Source of the DNA: Struthidea cinerea
Lineage: Eukaryota; Chordata; Aves; Passeriformes; Corcoracidae
DNA: 64,000 nt
Assembly (NCBI GenBank): GCA_013397865.1
Contig: VZTI01005047.1
Coordinates: forward strand, 70,301-134,300
Direction: 5' to 3'
The position numbers and the translations under genes are program-made. The notes beneath the pieces are model-generated. The model was not told where the DNA came from and searched no databases. It worked only from the letters and a program-made list of their open reading frames with translations. This document shows, in pieces, positions 12,980-27,689 of this stretch (its first letter is position 1; each line of letters starts with the position of its first letter).

Positions 12980-15900
12980 CTGAAAATAAAAGAAATTGAG
13001 AATTAAATGTCTGAACTGGATGACAGGCAGAATATACTGCAATGATCCAGGGATGTCAGCAGCACCACACTGACTGCAAGGCTCATCAGTGCGGGGAATG
13101 TTTGCTTAAACCCACACAGTAACATGAGAGAAGTCAGATCAACTGGTGCATGGGTAAAATCTTACTTTAAAGTCTAGCTTTGTGTCACCAAAGATGCTCT
13201 TAATCTGTGCTACTCTCTACTTTTCCTCCTCATAGTCATGAAGCAACTGGTAAGCAACTCACTCAAGCAATCAATTGCTTTTACTGTTGTCATGCCCCTC
13301 AGAAACAAACTACGAGGAAAAGAAGCAAAACATCTGTATCAGTGAATATTCCACCAACGCACAGGAGATCCTTCAGCAGCCCCTTTATTCGGAACCAGTC
13401 AGGGACAGCACCTCCCCTGAGACAGCTTTCAGCACAGATGCTGGGCACCTGTCCCTCTACACCTGCAGGCTCCATAGTCTACTGGGATCTCAGTACTTCT
13501 GGGAAATGAAAAGAAAATGTACCTAATCTGTTTTGAATTTGGAAAGCTCCCAGTGAGACAAATAAATATTACTCCAGAAAGTTAAATAATACAGTAACAT
13601 TCTTACCTGGTAAACACATTTTATTTTAAAGTAAAGCATCAAAGAGACATGGGGCTTTAATAATTTAAAAAAATAATTAAAGGCTGTCCAATAAAACTAC
13701 AGTGCTATATCCTGAAAAATGTATTCCTTTTTGTATTTGTACATCCACTGATTTGTTTCTTGAAGTAGAATTTTCTCCATACTGACATAAAGCAAAAGTA
13801 GTTACAATTTTTTATCTTACATTATTACAGCATTTTACCATGTTATATTATAAATTCACACAAAGGTGAGAATTAACACTGATTAGAATGAGTTTTTATC
13901 ATATAACGTAGAACGAGAATTGGATCTGAAAACAACACCAAGACATGCTGCGGTGCAACCCTCACAAGGATCAGAAGGAAAAAGTGCCATCCACTGAATA
14001 ATCGGCTTTACTTCTTGCAGGACATGGTTATGCCTGGAAAAACATATGCTTGCTGCTCATACTTCCTCATCCAGCATCATGTAGAATGTTATCAGTTTTA
14101 TCAACACATCCCCTAAATTCAGAAGTCTGTTTTAATTGCGTCTGGGAATGTACTTAAAATACATCACTGAATCATTATAAACATCTGTTTTCAAGTTAAT
14201 CCCTGCATATTTCCTTCAGCCCATTATTTAACATGCACCGTTTTAGAAAAAAAGTATGTTGTTATTAAGTATGGTTTTGTTCTCAAATTTAGCATAGCCA
14301 GAAGAATGGGCTTGTGCTTTTGAGCCTCTTTTTGTCCCCACAAAAATTAGTCCATTATATTCAATTTTTCCTGTTTCTTAATGCCCCAGACTAGAATAAC
14401 CACAGGCAAGGAAGGTAGGAAGGTACTGAGCACCAGAGAGCCCAGCTGCACAAGGCCCTATTCGGGGCAAGGGCTGTAGCCTGCTATGCCAGAACAGGCA
14501 CCTGCCCTAGAAAAGCTGCCTTTATTTTACAGCAGCATCATCTCCTGCTGTCACTGACTGCAGCCTCTGCGGGTGGGTGGGAGGTTGGCCGACAATGACA
14601 GCCACTACTGAATAGCATGATCCTCAGCTACTAAAAGGCATTCAGAATCTGAGGGATGTGATAACATTCTGCCTATACTAGGAAGAAGTATGAGGTTTTT
14701 CCTCCTGGTTGTCTGGGAAGATGGGAGGGCCAGACTGGAAGAAGCTTATGGATCAAAGGTCACTCTATGGAGGTCAAAGGGGCACTTAAAGTAATGAGAT
14801 ATTGGAAGAGAGAAAGATGATTACAGCAAGTACAGGAATCATCACAAGGCAATTAAACTGAAACGATGCAAATTATTGTTCATTTCTAAACTTCTTTGGT
14901 TTTAAATCAGTCTCATGACATGAATAGTCCACTTAATGATTTCCCACTACATATGACTAGAGATAAGGAGACAAATAGAGAGAAATAACTTCGTCGTATC
15001 TCCTAGACATCCTCATTGAGACAATGCTTTCCCCAGAAACTGCATACAGCTTGGAACAATCACTGCTGTCCTCCAAGTGCCAAAACAGAGAAGGAACAGT
15101 GCTGGGCAGGAAGCATAATCTGTGGGAGGGAGTGGTAGATGGAAAGGAAGGCTCTTTATCCCTTGTCTAGGAGCCAGTTACAGGCTAATCCAAAGATGTT
15201 GGCCAGGTGCACTGCAGCAGGTACCTCCCCTACTTTGCATGGTAGGCTCACAGTTTTCAAATAGCCACAGCTTCCTTGCACCACAGGCCAGCCTCTCATG
15301 TAACACTAGAGAACATTAATTTTATCTCACTCCTCCCACAAAACGTAAGTCTGCCCAGAAGCAGAAGCTTATTTTAGTGATGCAAATTGTTTCATTTCTT
15401 GACAAGCATTTCCATTCCATTTCATTCTCCCAGACTGTCTGCAACTGATAAGCTTTGTGAATCACCCTATCAAATCAGTATTAAACTATAAAAAGATTAC
15501 ATCCCTTCAACACAACACACACAGATGTGCTACATGAAGCCTGAGTGCTTGCCTAAAGGACAGCTATTTATTTTCTATCACATTAACATATAGTTCAAAA
15601 AAAGTTCTGCTAATGAATGGGCATCCCAATCCGGACCTCTAGCTCCCACGACCCACGTACTGAGCCTTACAAGCCTTAAGCCCTGTCAGTGACAGAGCTG
15701 AGAAAGCTGCTGAATTCCCTGCAGCAGAGAGAACAAACTCTGCTCTGCAATGCAGCCTGTAAGACATCAGATCGCAGCTACAGAGACTTGTTGCATTTTG
15801 CCCTGGTCTTCCACATCCAGCTACTTTCCTGGCATTTGAGGACTACTGCTTGGAACTTGCACAGGAACGATGCGAACAGCCAGATGCCTAGGAGGGAGAC

Positions 15901-18290
15901 GACTGCCGTATTTGGCATTCGGCATTTCTGGAGGCTACAGACATCTCCAAAAAAATACAACGGCGGAGTCAGTTCTTGGAAGCTCCACTCCCTTACAGAA
16001 GTGCATTTCTCAAGATAAAATGTAGTTCTCTTTCCCACAACATCACCTCAGACTCTGCTGAGTTTCAGTTGCTGGCAGCCACCAGCTCAGGCTAATGGCT
16101 TCGTTTCAATCGAGTTCACAACGTAACCTGTAAAGCACAAGTGTAAGGTAAAAATTTAATTAAATTCTCTCTCTTTACTTAACCTGATCGTGTTAAAAAT
16201 CTCATTCCAGGGAACGTAGTTACTTCTGCTGCACAAAATACAATGTTTTTCAAATCACAGAAAATCCTGTGAACAGGTGAATGGTGAGGCTGGCACAGAC
16301 ACCAAAATTCTCTGACTATTCACAAATTACCTAGTCCTTCAAAAAGTACAAATAATCATAATTACTTCACCTCTTCATAATTACTTCATTACTTCATGAT
16401 TAATTCATTATAAAATGACAATTTCTGTTTAGACTGGATGTTTGAACTGATGATGTTTTCTGATAAACAGTGTAGATTTCTCATGCAACATTGCTTTAGT
16501 TCAAGCCCCAATTTGACCTGAACTCCAACACCAGTTTCAAGCTGAAACACAAGAAAGGCTAGGCCAATAGGATGGCTGTTTGACAGCAACAAATTTAAGT
16601 CTGAATCTCCTCCATCCACAAAATCAACCCCTTTCCACCTCTACGTAAACCCAGTCTCATGGAAGGCCAAGAGAGATTTATCCCTATGTAGCAGACACAG
16701 CACTTCTTCCTAAGCCCATGTCCATACAGCTCATGTAGCTGACATGAGAGCTGGATCAATAATGTCTTCACATTTCACATCCCACCAAATACAGAAATAG
16801 GGAGGTGATGCCAACTGCAGGACACTTATCTTTCATTCCTCTCATATTTTCTTCTCTTTCCAGAATGTCAAAATAGCTCTCTGGCTGTATTACTATTCTT
16901 GTCTTCACCCTTTAGATATAACTACTGCATTAGCAGAACTGCTCTTTTGCTTGCAAAGTACCCCTAGAGGAAATCACTGCTATATTCCAGTTAAACTTAG
17001 TATTTTTGTTAATTGATTTTACAGTCCATTAACAACTTTGAAAAAAATCATGTAGCTAAAACTCCTGATTTACGCTTAGCTAGAACAAAGAAGATAACAA
17101 AAAAAATCCACACTGTCTTAGCAAAATTTAGTTATACATCCTTACTGGAGTTGATACAAAGACAGTTTTTCTGGACTGATGATTCAAATTTCAACTCTTA
17201 AAATGGTTCAGGAAAAGGAACATCTGCTATTCCTTCATTTTGAGGACTTAAAGCAAAGACCAGAAATTCAGCCCAGTTCTCATGTCTTTTGTAAACCCAT
17301 CAATTTCAGATGTCTACAGACAGAAAAATAGAGGACAAAAGGACAAATTTGATGATTTTTTAATGTCAGCAAGCTCCAGTCTTTCCTCCCGTCCCGAGTT
17401 CTTCTTCTCATTATTAAAAACAAAACAAACAAAAAACCCTCCACAAACCACAGTTGGCAGCTTATCTTCATGTCCCTTTTTTATTTTCTTCCCAGCAAAT
17501 TATGGGTAGACTCCAGTTATGACTGTTCAGGGAATTCCCCAAATCAAGGGAAGACTTACTGGTTTTAAAGCTTTAACCCTCAATGTCACCAAATTAAGCT
17601 CAGCTCTCGTCAGCAGTGACTGGAAGTTTCTGTCATGCAGTAGCTATTTAAGGTTCTTGGTTGTGTCATTTCAATTTTCTGTAGATCCAGTCTTCACAGA
17701 GGACAGCAGAACAGTGCCATTCAAGATATCCTGTGGGATACCACCTGCTTTAAGTTGCCAGGCCAGGTGGGAACAGCTCTCCTCTAGGTCCCTGGTCATA
17801 TCTGCTTGGTCTACGTAAATATTTCAAAAGGCACCAGATGCCCATGTTTAAGAAATGGAAAGAAGTGCAACCCAATAATCTCCAAAGGCTCATTAAACTT
17901 AATAATTAAAACACTCATTCTCCTGAAGACCTTCTTTGGTTGTAGGTTGATGCACCTGAGTATAACAGAAGGAAGCAGGAGTGGTCCCCACTCATTTCTC
18001 TCTGTAAATCCAGAGCCCTTCTCCTAACATATCTTCAGTGGATTGCTTTAGACCAGATGAAAAATCTCCTGGAGCAAACCTACACAGTGGAAAACTGTGG
18101 CATTTCATGATTACTTGTATGTCAGTGCATGAGTTAAGTAGTCCTGTTAGTCTGAGGGGAACTTTAAGTTTAGAGTCCCAAATTAACATATTTAAAATAT
18201 CTGAAAGGAATGGCAAGTCATCGTCTGAAGTATTGCTGTGTATGATGAAATCTGAACTAATTACAACAATTCAGCTCTGGTTTTATTTAA

Positions 18291-18437
18291 AAGTTTAGCT
18301 CAGCTGACTGGAGCATGGTGCTAGTAACACCAAGATTGTGGGTTCAATCCCTGTATGGGGTCATTTACTTTCAGAGCTGGACTCAATGATTCTTGTGGAT
18401 CCCTTCCAACTCAGAATATTCTGTGAACCTGTGAAAA
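18291..18437 (+). mobile_element. tRNA-Ile-derived SINE with CR1-like tail (TguSINE1-like)
   Basis: The head (18291-18360) is a degenerate tRNA-Ile: TTAGCTCAGCTGACTGGAGC forms the A-box region, GGTGCTAGTAACACCAAG matches the anticodon arm, and GGTTCAATCC (18341-18350) is the B box. The tail (18361-18437), with GGACTCAATGATTCTTGTGG, CCCTTCCAACTC and a terminal ATTCTGTGA, matches CR1 LINE 3' ends. SINEs of this composite design copy themselves with the CR1 reverse transcriptase. I know the combination of tRNA-Ile head and CR1 tail from passerine birds as TguSINE1. It is old: the tRNA part has many substitutions and is not a functional tRNA gene. Confidence 0.82.
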
Positions 18438-21400
18438 GCCTTGTACAATTTTCAGAAAATAATCTAATTTTAAGAAAAACTCTATAAAATACAACTGGAA
18501 AAAAAATCATTATGGCTATTGGGACAGGAGGGAGCTGTTTATATATTTTTAGCAGGGTTTGGCTGGCTGGTGGGAGGGCGGTTTTGTTGTTGTTTTTAGT
18601 ATTACCAGAATCATGCAGGATGTTCATATAAAAATTGCAGACAGACCACAGATTCTTATCTATCTCCAGTGTACTTTAGTCGCTCAAGGGAATGTTAGTA
18701 AATTTTTAGAATTTAGCAAACTTTAAATTAATTATTCATGAAAATATTTATTTTGTAAATTAGCATCAGTTGGAAGTACTTCACTTAAAATATGTTAAAA
18801 AAAGAGTAATGTCTTCTTAATCAAAAGAATGTCAGATTGCTGGCACTGAAATGTTTTGTTGCTGGGACCTCATTTTTTACATTCTTTTCCAAATTCCCCA
18901 GGGATCTATCCTGGAGGTAGGGTCATGGGACTACCCTAAAGACTGCTTTGTGAACATGACCTTCCTGTTGGTGATGTGAACATCGTTTTCACAAAGTAAT
19001 GCAAATCCAGGGGGCTTCCTGTTAGTTCACAGGAAATATAGTTATTCCTGTTGTTCCATATTTGGACAAAAAGGACATTTAAAACAACTGTTTCCTCTAA
19101 TCACATTCTTTTACAGGAAGCTCTGGAAACAATCAAGGTATCTGCTTACTTAGGGAAATTTTCAGAATATCACTTTATAGAACTCCATTCGGCACAGCTC
19201 AAAGCAAATAACTGGTTTGTGAATACAAACTAATAGCATTATCACTAAAATATAAAGCCTTCCATGAGCATTATCTACTAAGCGGTCTATTTCCATGGGC
19301 TGTCCGATACTGTTCAGCCTCCAACAAACAGAGAAGCCTGTATTTACTAAGTGACTATCCATCCAGTAGCTTTTGTACACTTTTCCTATACAAGAACTCC
19401 ACTTTTAGTTTTATTTTCAAAGAAGTGAAAAAAATTCCAGGTGCCAGTAGGATCCTCTGGCGATGGAGTCACTGGTGTTACTTCACTGACAGCTGAGGAT
19501 TAGAGCATTTTCTAATCACTGGACTTTCTAACACCCAGTGCCAGCGCTTTCAGGAATACATTTCAAAGGGCATGACCCTTCCAAAATTTGATTATAGTAA
19601 TCATTGCTAACAATCGTCACTCAGCTCTTCTTCTTTGTGAATGGGCAAACTGGAGCCAATTAACACAGGTAAGAAGCTCCCATTCCTCATTTTGCTAACT
19701 TGAAAATACCTGCAGGGAAGAGAGGAAATCCTGTTGCAGATCCCTCCCTATGGCTGTTGCAGAGTTTAGCACCCTCCTCATATACAACTACCCTGGAGCT
19801 CACAAAGCCAACTGCTCCTTGTCCTGCATGGAACAGATCCAAACACCCTGTCTTGTAACTCGCTTGTTTGGTGAAACTGGCATTAGCAATCCCCAGGTAT
19901 ACAAGTGGAAGGCTAACCAAACATCAAACTTCTTTCTTGTTCGTGAGGCAGAGATGTTGTGGACTCCTAAACAGATCACTCAAGTTTGTTTTTCTTGCTG
20001 CCTTATGGGATGGATCCACACAACCACTTACAGCACCTGCCAGAGGTACAAGGCTGGATCTAGCCGTAACCTGGCAAGATGGAAACAGTGTCATCACAAT
20101 GGTGTGGCAGCTGGTGGTGCAAGAAGGACAGGTGGCAGTCTTCTTGCTGTCTTCTCAATAAATCCACACATGCAGGGCTTCACGGCTTTCTAGAAATGTC
20201 TCAGAGTTTCTCTGGCCCCCATGCCTTTGCTGTTCAGTGCACAACCCCATTTTCAAAAGCACAGGGGGTACCCATAATAAGCCTGAGTAGGGGTGCTCGG
20301 TGTGGTTGAAAGCCAGCCCCAAAACAGTTCCAGCAGGGAGGCAAAACACAATGCCACCAAAACTAGGCAGAGGCCGAGGGAGAGGCAGTGGTGGCCACCA
20401 GCCCAGCAGGCAATGCAGCCCCTCCCAGCACTTCCCCAACCCAGGCTGGAGGCAGAACCAGGATGAGAGGGAACTGCCAAGGTGGATTGCCTCCTTCCCT
20501 CCTCTCACAGACAGCAGCCGTCTCTAAGCAGCATTGGGAATGAGGTAAGAGATGGCTGCCACAGTGGCAATCACCCCCAGAACTGTGCCACCATGGGCCA
20601 CGAAGGGCACAGGACCATCCCTGTGGCTGCTGTGGGTTTGGTCCTGATGGAAAAGCCACCTCTTTGCCACACTGTCCACCCAATCACGAAGTCTTCTCTT
20701 TAAAAATCAGCACTTGTCTGGCCCCAGCAAGCCACTACATTGGGGAGTGCAGTGAAAGAGCAAGTCTGCAGGGGAGATGCAGCCCTCCTGCATCATAGCC
20801 CCCTCAAGGCATTTTCATAAACCTGAAGGGAAAGGAGATGCCTCAGGAGAGATATGCAGGAAGCCAGTGAAGCTGTTCTGCAAATGTGTACAGCACACCC
20901 ATGAGTGGTGTTTTCCCTTCCGTTAGCTGATAAACATGAACATCAACATAAACAAATACATTTAGAAGTAACAGCTTTTAAAAAACACAGTGCTGGGAAG
21001 CAGAGGTCTTCAGCCTCCACCATCCTTGCCTAGACTAAATAAACTGAGAAGCAAAATCCTCTTAGTTGGGATGCACACTGAAGAATGTGAGAAAAGCACA
21101 GAAGATAAACTGTACTTCTATGTTTGAGCACAGAGAAGAAACCAAGACACACAGTCCAGCACAGGCACAGACTGCTGTGTCCTGAACTCACACCACCTGA
21201 GCATGCGAGCACTGCGTTTTCACTTGTGCAGCTCCTAATTTCCTCTTACCACCCTCCTGCAGTGTGATCCATCACCAGGGGAGGAGGTCGTGTGCACTTC
21301 CAGGTAACACCATCACCATGGGCAAGGTCTTGCCCAGGAGGCCTCCTGCCTTCAGGTCACATACGCTGCATGACCAGGGTCCACTTGCTCCTTCTTAGTC

Positions 21401-22303
21401 CTCTGCTCCCCATCAGCAGTTCCTTACCCTTCGGTTCTCCTGAGTCTGAATTTGCATTACTGAGAAAACAGTGCGGCTTTATGTGGGTGTGGCAGACCCG
21501 CAGTGAGGACTCTGCACAAGCACGGGCAGCAGTTCCTCAGCGCGGACAGACCAGGGCTGCAATCACTGCCCGAAGCTGGGGCTGTACCTGCACAGCACGA
21601 ACACCCCAGACGGATGGCCCCGTCTGATGTTATCAGGAAGATTTGCCCACACCTGTCAAATGTTGCAGCTTCTGCAAGGAAAACCTTAATGGAAGACTCC
21701 ACTGACCTCCACGGCATATTGCAGGTATATACAACTTGCCACTAAAACCCTTCCAGGAGGTCTCTGTCAGATAGAGCATTTAAAGATTAGCAAATTTTAC
21801 TAGAATATATGCAACTTCTATTGCATAAATTTATCAGAACTGTCCAAGTGATTTCTTGAGTAAAACATGTGAAGTTGTCTTTTCTTCTAAAAGAAGCCTC
21901 AAACTTTTCAAACCTTCTGACAATTAAATAATAATAACAATTAATATAAACAATTTTAAATACTAGCTCACTCATCTCCTCAGTAATACTGGGAAGAGGA
22001 GACAGGTAGGGTAGCAATGGCCTCACTCTGGCCAACAGACTCAACAACGACTCACCAAATTGTTAACAAGCAACTAATTGGTACATTTTAAGAGCCTTAT
22101 GGTAGTCTGGAAACAGCAGTAGTAACCACAGCAGTTCAACATCCTTGTCAAACACAGGATTTAAAAAGCACGTAGCATGTTTAGTCTACTTAGCAGCCAG
22201 CCAAAATACACAAAAATTCATTCTATAAACCCACTTCTCTTCCCCACAGATCTCAAAAGTTCTTCCAAACAGGTTCATCCCATGGCAATATCACTGCTAC
22301 AGT

Positions 22304-22325
22304 AAAAAAAAAAAAAAAAAAAAAA
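22304..22325 (+). repeat. A22 homopolymer
   Basis: Uninterrupted A run in intron 1, seen as a T run in the collagen transcript. No associated element recognised. Confidence 0.97.
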
Positions 22326-24153
22326 GCTGTATTCAATTGCTCTAGTGAAAGATTTCAGCCACTTGTTGCAGAGAGTCAGCTCTAGAAACTGCAGCGCCAC
22401 AGGAAAGGTCTAAAATTGGAAGATTATTTCCTAAAATGAAATTTGTTTTTGGACTATTTGCATTATAATACAACCATAATTTTTGGACTGGAAGCAGTAT
22501 CTGAAGTCTACACTATGCATTTTCTCCCAAATATTTTAACAAATTGCCAGTCAACAATCTAACTGGGCACTTTCTCTCAAGCTCCTTCTGACAACTTTAG
22601 TTCAGTTACACTAATAATTTTAGCAACAAATTGTTAGTCATTTATCTGTTTGACTCCTAAAAAGCCGTAAGGGGAAGTATTGCTTTCTGTGCTCCTTAAC
22701 AGGCCACTGAATTTTGTCTCTTGCTCCAGTCAAGGATGCCATTGATTACAAGCTGCTTTCTCCTCAGGACACACCAACATCTTTTCTCCTAAAGACTCTG
22801 CACACCCCAGAAATAATCCATTCAGTTCAAGCAACATTTCAAAGAATGTTACTGCATATCTAAAGACTCTAGATGCATAAGGCGTCTGTCTGATTGTTGA
22901 AGAGTCCCAGCTTGCAAAAGATATTCCTCTTAAAAAGCTCATGGCTTTACAAAAGCCGTTGCTTGATAGAGAAGTGAAGACTCAGCTCCTGCTCAGAAGC
23001 ACAAAGATGACTGACCAGAAGTCAAAAAAGTGGGTTTTTTCTTTGCTGTTAGAAAGAAATGATCCCAAAGGATGCTTTATTCCTCTCTGAGAAGCACCAG
23101 CTAAGCAGTTAGACTTGGGCTTTTCCAAGTGGTGTTGCCTTTTAAGAAAGTGTCTGGAGAGAAGAAAACAGGAGGAAAAAAGACCTCAAAACAAACCCCA
23201 ACCCTTAAACCATATGTGACATTTAGCAACTGGACAGATAATTGAGAAGCAACCCCCAAGTCACTGTTTCAGTTCACAAGTCTGCTGTGCAAGACTTTTC
23301 AATGCCCCTGAGGCATCGCCTCACATCTGGAGCAAGGTGCTGGCTCTTGATCCTTCACAGACAAAGCCAGCAGCAGGCAAATACCTCCCTCAGTGAACAG
23401 CCTCTGCCTTTAACAAACACACCTGGACATCCATAGCTTGTGACAGTTTGACTCCCTTCTACCTGGCTTCAACAAAAACCATGAAGATGAGCTTTACCAC
23501 AGCCTTACCCTATGGACTGCAAAATTTCTCTGAGAATTAGGAGGTATGGAGAGGAGTCCATGGCTTCTGCTACCTGATGAGCAGCAGTATCACACCACTG
23601 GAATGTAAAAGCTAACGATGACTTGAATGACTCGCAAGAGCCCACAGCATTCGTGTGCGTTGGGCATACAGGGAGTGGATGGATTGGATCTCTTTCAGGA
23701 TGTTGCTGTCTTCCTTGTCCATCCAATGAACATCAACAATACAGGGAAAGGGAATTCAGGTGCAAATTAGATGGTTTAATATCACACTTCGTCCCATTAA
23801 ATGCATATCTGCAGTAGTGACACCTCCTGTTGGATTCAGTTCTTAGTTAAGAGCCTTATGGCATAAAGGAGTTCACAGAAAGGCAGTGCATATCATCAGT
23901 GTGGCTTTTATTGCCCTGAAGTCCTGCAGCCTGAACCTCTAACTTGCTCTGAATTCCACCCATAAACATTTATTCTAGTAGAAACTACAGTGCCAGCTCT
24001 TCCTATACAAATTAGCTCCTTAAAACTATTTTCACTTGCAACTGGATTTTGACATTCTAAATGCACATTGCACAGCAAATAAGCATACCTATTAAAGAGC
24101 AATTTGTATTTAAAAAGTAACTGAATAATAACCTAGACTGATTGTCAAACAAC

Positions 24154-24168
24154 TTTTTTTTTTTTTTT
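24154..24168 (+). repeat. T15 homopolymer
   Basis: Run of 15 T followed by T/A-rich sequence; on the minus strand it is an A run within intron 1. Confidence 0.95.
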
Positions 24169-27100
24169 AATTTATTTTTTCACCCATGGAACTCACTTTT
24201 ACTTATGTGGTGGGTCAAATGGATGCTTTTGCCATTTTTAAAACATAGTCACAAGTTAAAACCAGTGCTATTGACATGTACTTTAATTTATTTGTCTGGC
24301 CCAAATGAAAAACAGACAAAATTTTCTCCAACCCGTATTTTTCCAAATTAACATTTGAAAATCCAGCTTTAATAAAAATTGAAATGTTGGAACATTAGAG
24401 CAAAATAGCCACAGGAAATATTATTTTAGCGTGCAATATTTGCCAGACGCAAAAGGAAACAAATTTGTCAGTCCTCTCTTTCTTTTATATTTCTTTGTTG
24501 ACTAGACAGGAAGCTGACAAAAATTGATTTTTTTCCTCTTGTAAAGCATACAGCGTAATTTTTATTGTACCACTTCAATTGCTGACTGCATTTTGTAAAT
24601 AAAACCATACTTCATGAGCATCCAGGGAAGTGCTCAATATCTGACAGTTTACAAAAATGCAGTACTAATTAGGTACAAAAAGAAAAGTAAATAGCTTTCA
24701 TTGCAGAAACGGAAATAACATGGTTTAGAAGAGAGGCTGAAAATCCATTCTTTTCTATGGCAATATCCAGAGTGACGGAGAAGTTATAGTTGAGTAAAAT
24801 TAAACATTTGCCTAACCTGTATTCCTGCATGTAGAGGTCAGCAGAAGTGCAAACACTGATGAACATTGAGATACAGTTGTAAATATTTTGTGAGCAGCTT
24901 ATTTAAAAACTGTAAGAAGCAGACAGATAATGTTTCAGCAATAAGATATCTTCCACTGATTAAGCAGACACAAATAGGCTTCAAAATCCATGCTTGTTAT
25001 TTAGAATTAGAAACAATAAGCTTAAGGTCATTCATCCAGTAAAAGGTCAATACTAAAGATCTCATACTTCATCAAAAAAATTAATCAAAATTTTCTGAAG
25101 TTAATAAACATGGGCTATTATAGAAGCAGGCTGAGTATCCATTTCAGTGTTCTTCCAAGAAAGATCCTGCCAATAAGAGGTATAAGGCACCCAAAGGGCA
25201 AGACAAAAGATACAACAAAGGCCATTCCTCCTGAGACTTGATGAAGGGCTGGGTCACAACAGGTAACGCCACAGAGACCTCTCTTGGTGGCACCTGCCAC
25301 ATGTTTGTTCTCCCTTCTGCAGCCCCAGCACTACACCTGCCCTGCCACTTCAATACATCAAACCCACCCTGGAATTAAACTCTATGAGGACTAAATACAG
25401 TGACTTTTTAACCCACTTTTTTTTAATGGTACAGTTTAGTTTATTGAATTACCTTCAGGATGAGGCCAATCAAATAAATGCTGCCATAGTGGAGGGACAA
25501 GACAATGCAAACAGGACCACAGGTTAAACTGTCTAGGAACAGTCTGATGCAGGGGGTTTAAGACTGACGTAGGTGACACAAGTACTTTAATTATCAAAGG
25601 CACTTTTCATTTTATGAGATAAATCGGTAAACTGATAAATTTATGAGCTACTGCATGCTATTGTGACAAAAAAAGATGGAGATCCCCAGAGTGTAGCTTT
25701 AAAACAAAATACTATTGATCATACTGCCTTCTCCAATAGTGTAACTAACAAAGGTACTTTCATTTTTATTGGTATTTGTGAAATAAGGTTGAAAGTATCT
25801 CTAAAGATATGCTTATCTACATTATTCTTGAAAAAAAATGTGAGCATTACTTTCCATTTCCTATACCTGTATGACCTGTATGTTTAATAACCCCATTTCA
25901 TCTGGGTTTGTATTTTATTTTTTTTTTTTCAAAATAGGTTGACCAACTTCATTTCATTATGGATACTGGCTGAATTCACTGTAGCAGTTACTTGTAATGT
26001 GACTGCAAGCTTAGCCAGGCTTCCTGCTTACAAAGATGATCATATATTTCGGCACTACCAACACGGATTTATACCGTAATTAGCAAATCTCAGGGGACTC
26101 AGACAGATGTTGACAATGAGCTTTCCAAAAACCTTCCCAGCCTGTGAACACTTCTAGAAGATGTGTCATCCAGAGTACATCTAGAAAGAAATTTAAAATT
26201 TCTACTTATCCTTAGGCCTACATCCTTGTGGCCTGCGGTATGTTCCCAGCACTGACATACAAGCATAAACTCAAGAAAATTAGCCTCAGATAATGAAAGT
26301 CCTCAAGTCATGTACGAAAGAAATGTGAAATCTCACACAGTCCTAACTGACTGGCATTTTGCTAGAATTAAAGCCTGTTGCAAATGATAAATGTCTAGCT
26401 GTTTCAGAACATTCCAAGTAGATTCATGAATGAAAAAATGTTCAGCTCAATGATTTCACTATAAAATATGCAAATATTGACAATTTTAAGTAACAAGTGC
26501 CCTCAAAAAAACCAGGAATAAAAGTGATAAATGTAAGCAAAACCACCCAAAGTCACATCACGAGACCGCCTTTCAATGCCAGCACATCTGCAAAAGTCAT
26601 ACTAAAACTCAAAGTTCAGAACATGTCATTCTTATGGCAACATCTTTAATGCACCAGATGTATTCCCAAATCGCTCCCTAGAACAGACCACACTTTTAAC
26701 CACACATCTAAATAACACTTTAGAAATAAAAAGCCTCATATTTACACTGCATGAAAAGTTAAAAACTGAAGTCATTAACATCACTACCTCTACTTAATAA
26801 AAGTGTGTCGGTAACCAAAAGGTTATCAATGCTGCCTATACATAACCTTAAACTTGTGACTGCTGCCTTAGAGATGCATACCAAGTGTTCATGACTATCA
26901 GGGGGCCTTTCACTTTTGGCATTACTCTTTAGACTGGAGTTACATGAGCTTATGGGTATCTTCTAACTTTTCTTTTTTATTATTTAAAAAGTGTCATCTG
27001 CTTGACTGTCTTATAGATCAGAAATCTGCACAGTAAAGATCAAAAAGGGTGTATAAATTTCAAGAGGGTAATTCTTAAAAATATTCTTTTTAAACTAAAA

Positions 27101-27689
27101 TCACATTTCCTTTGGGCTCAGCTCGTGTTTCTTGCACAAGGAAAATGGTAACTCCATTTGAATTAGCTTATGTATCTTTTTCTAGTTGATGTAAGTCAGA
27201 AGTTGAAAGAGAGGAAGAAAGTCAATTATTAAATAATTCAAGTTTTTAGAACAGATTCAGTCTGTTTGATACAGTAACCATTAGCATATTTTAACCAGAC
27301 TTAATGTAAGCAAAAGTTTTACAAGGTAATTATTCCCTTAATTTCACAGATGCTTGCTTTAAAGGAGATATTTATTTATATTAAGTTTTTATAATATTTA
27401 TTGTTCTCTGTCTCTAACAGTTTATTTGATCCTCAAGTAAAATAATTTGGGTTTGAAAAGTACCTCATTAAGATAAAACATTTAACTGAAGCCATATACA
27501 GTGCTAAAAAGAAACGGAAGTTACTTTATTTAAAAGCATTTTAATAATTAAACTGTTCAAATTGCAGTAGTTCCCCAAGTCATCAGAAATGGAAGGGTTC
27601 ACTTCCCTATCATCACCTGACATGAATTCTGTGAGCATCACCTTGGAGCACTTGGAGTGGAGAAAGGAAAGCAGAAAAACAGCATTGCT

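Larger units (their letters stand above)
18438..27689. other. Intron 1 stretch between the SINE and the first CR1: nothing gene-like
   Basis: AT-rich unique sequence with homopolymers at 22304 and 24154 and moderately GC-richer parts around 20.2-20.7 kb and 21.3-21.7 kb. The open frames there lack recognisable domains, splice structure or repeat identity. Confidence 0.6.

Noticed and set aside
18291..18360. Functional tRNA-Ile gene
   Set aside because: The acceptor stem and several arms are degraded and a CR1 tail follows directly, so it is a SINE head.
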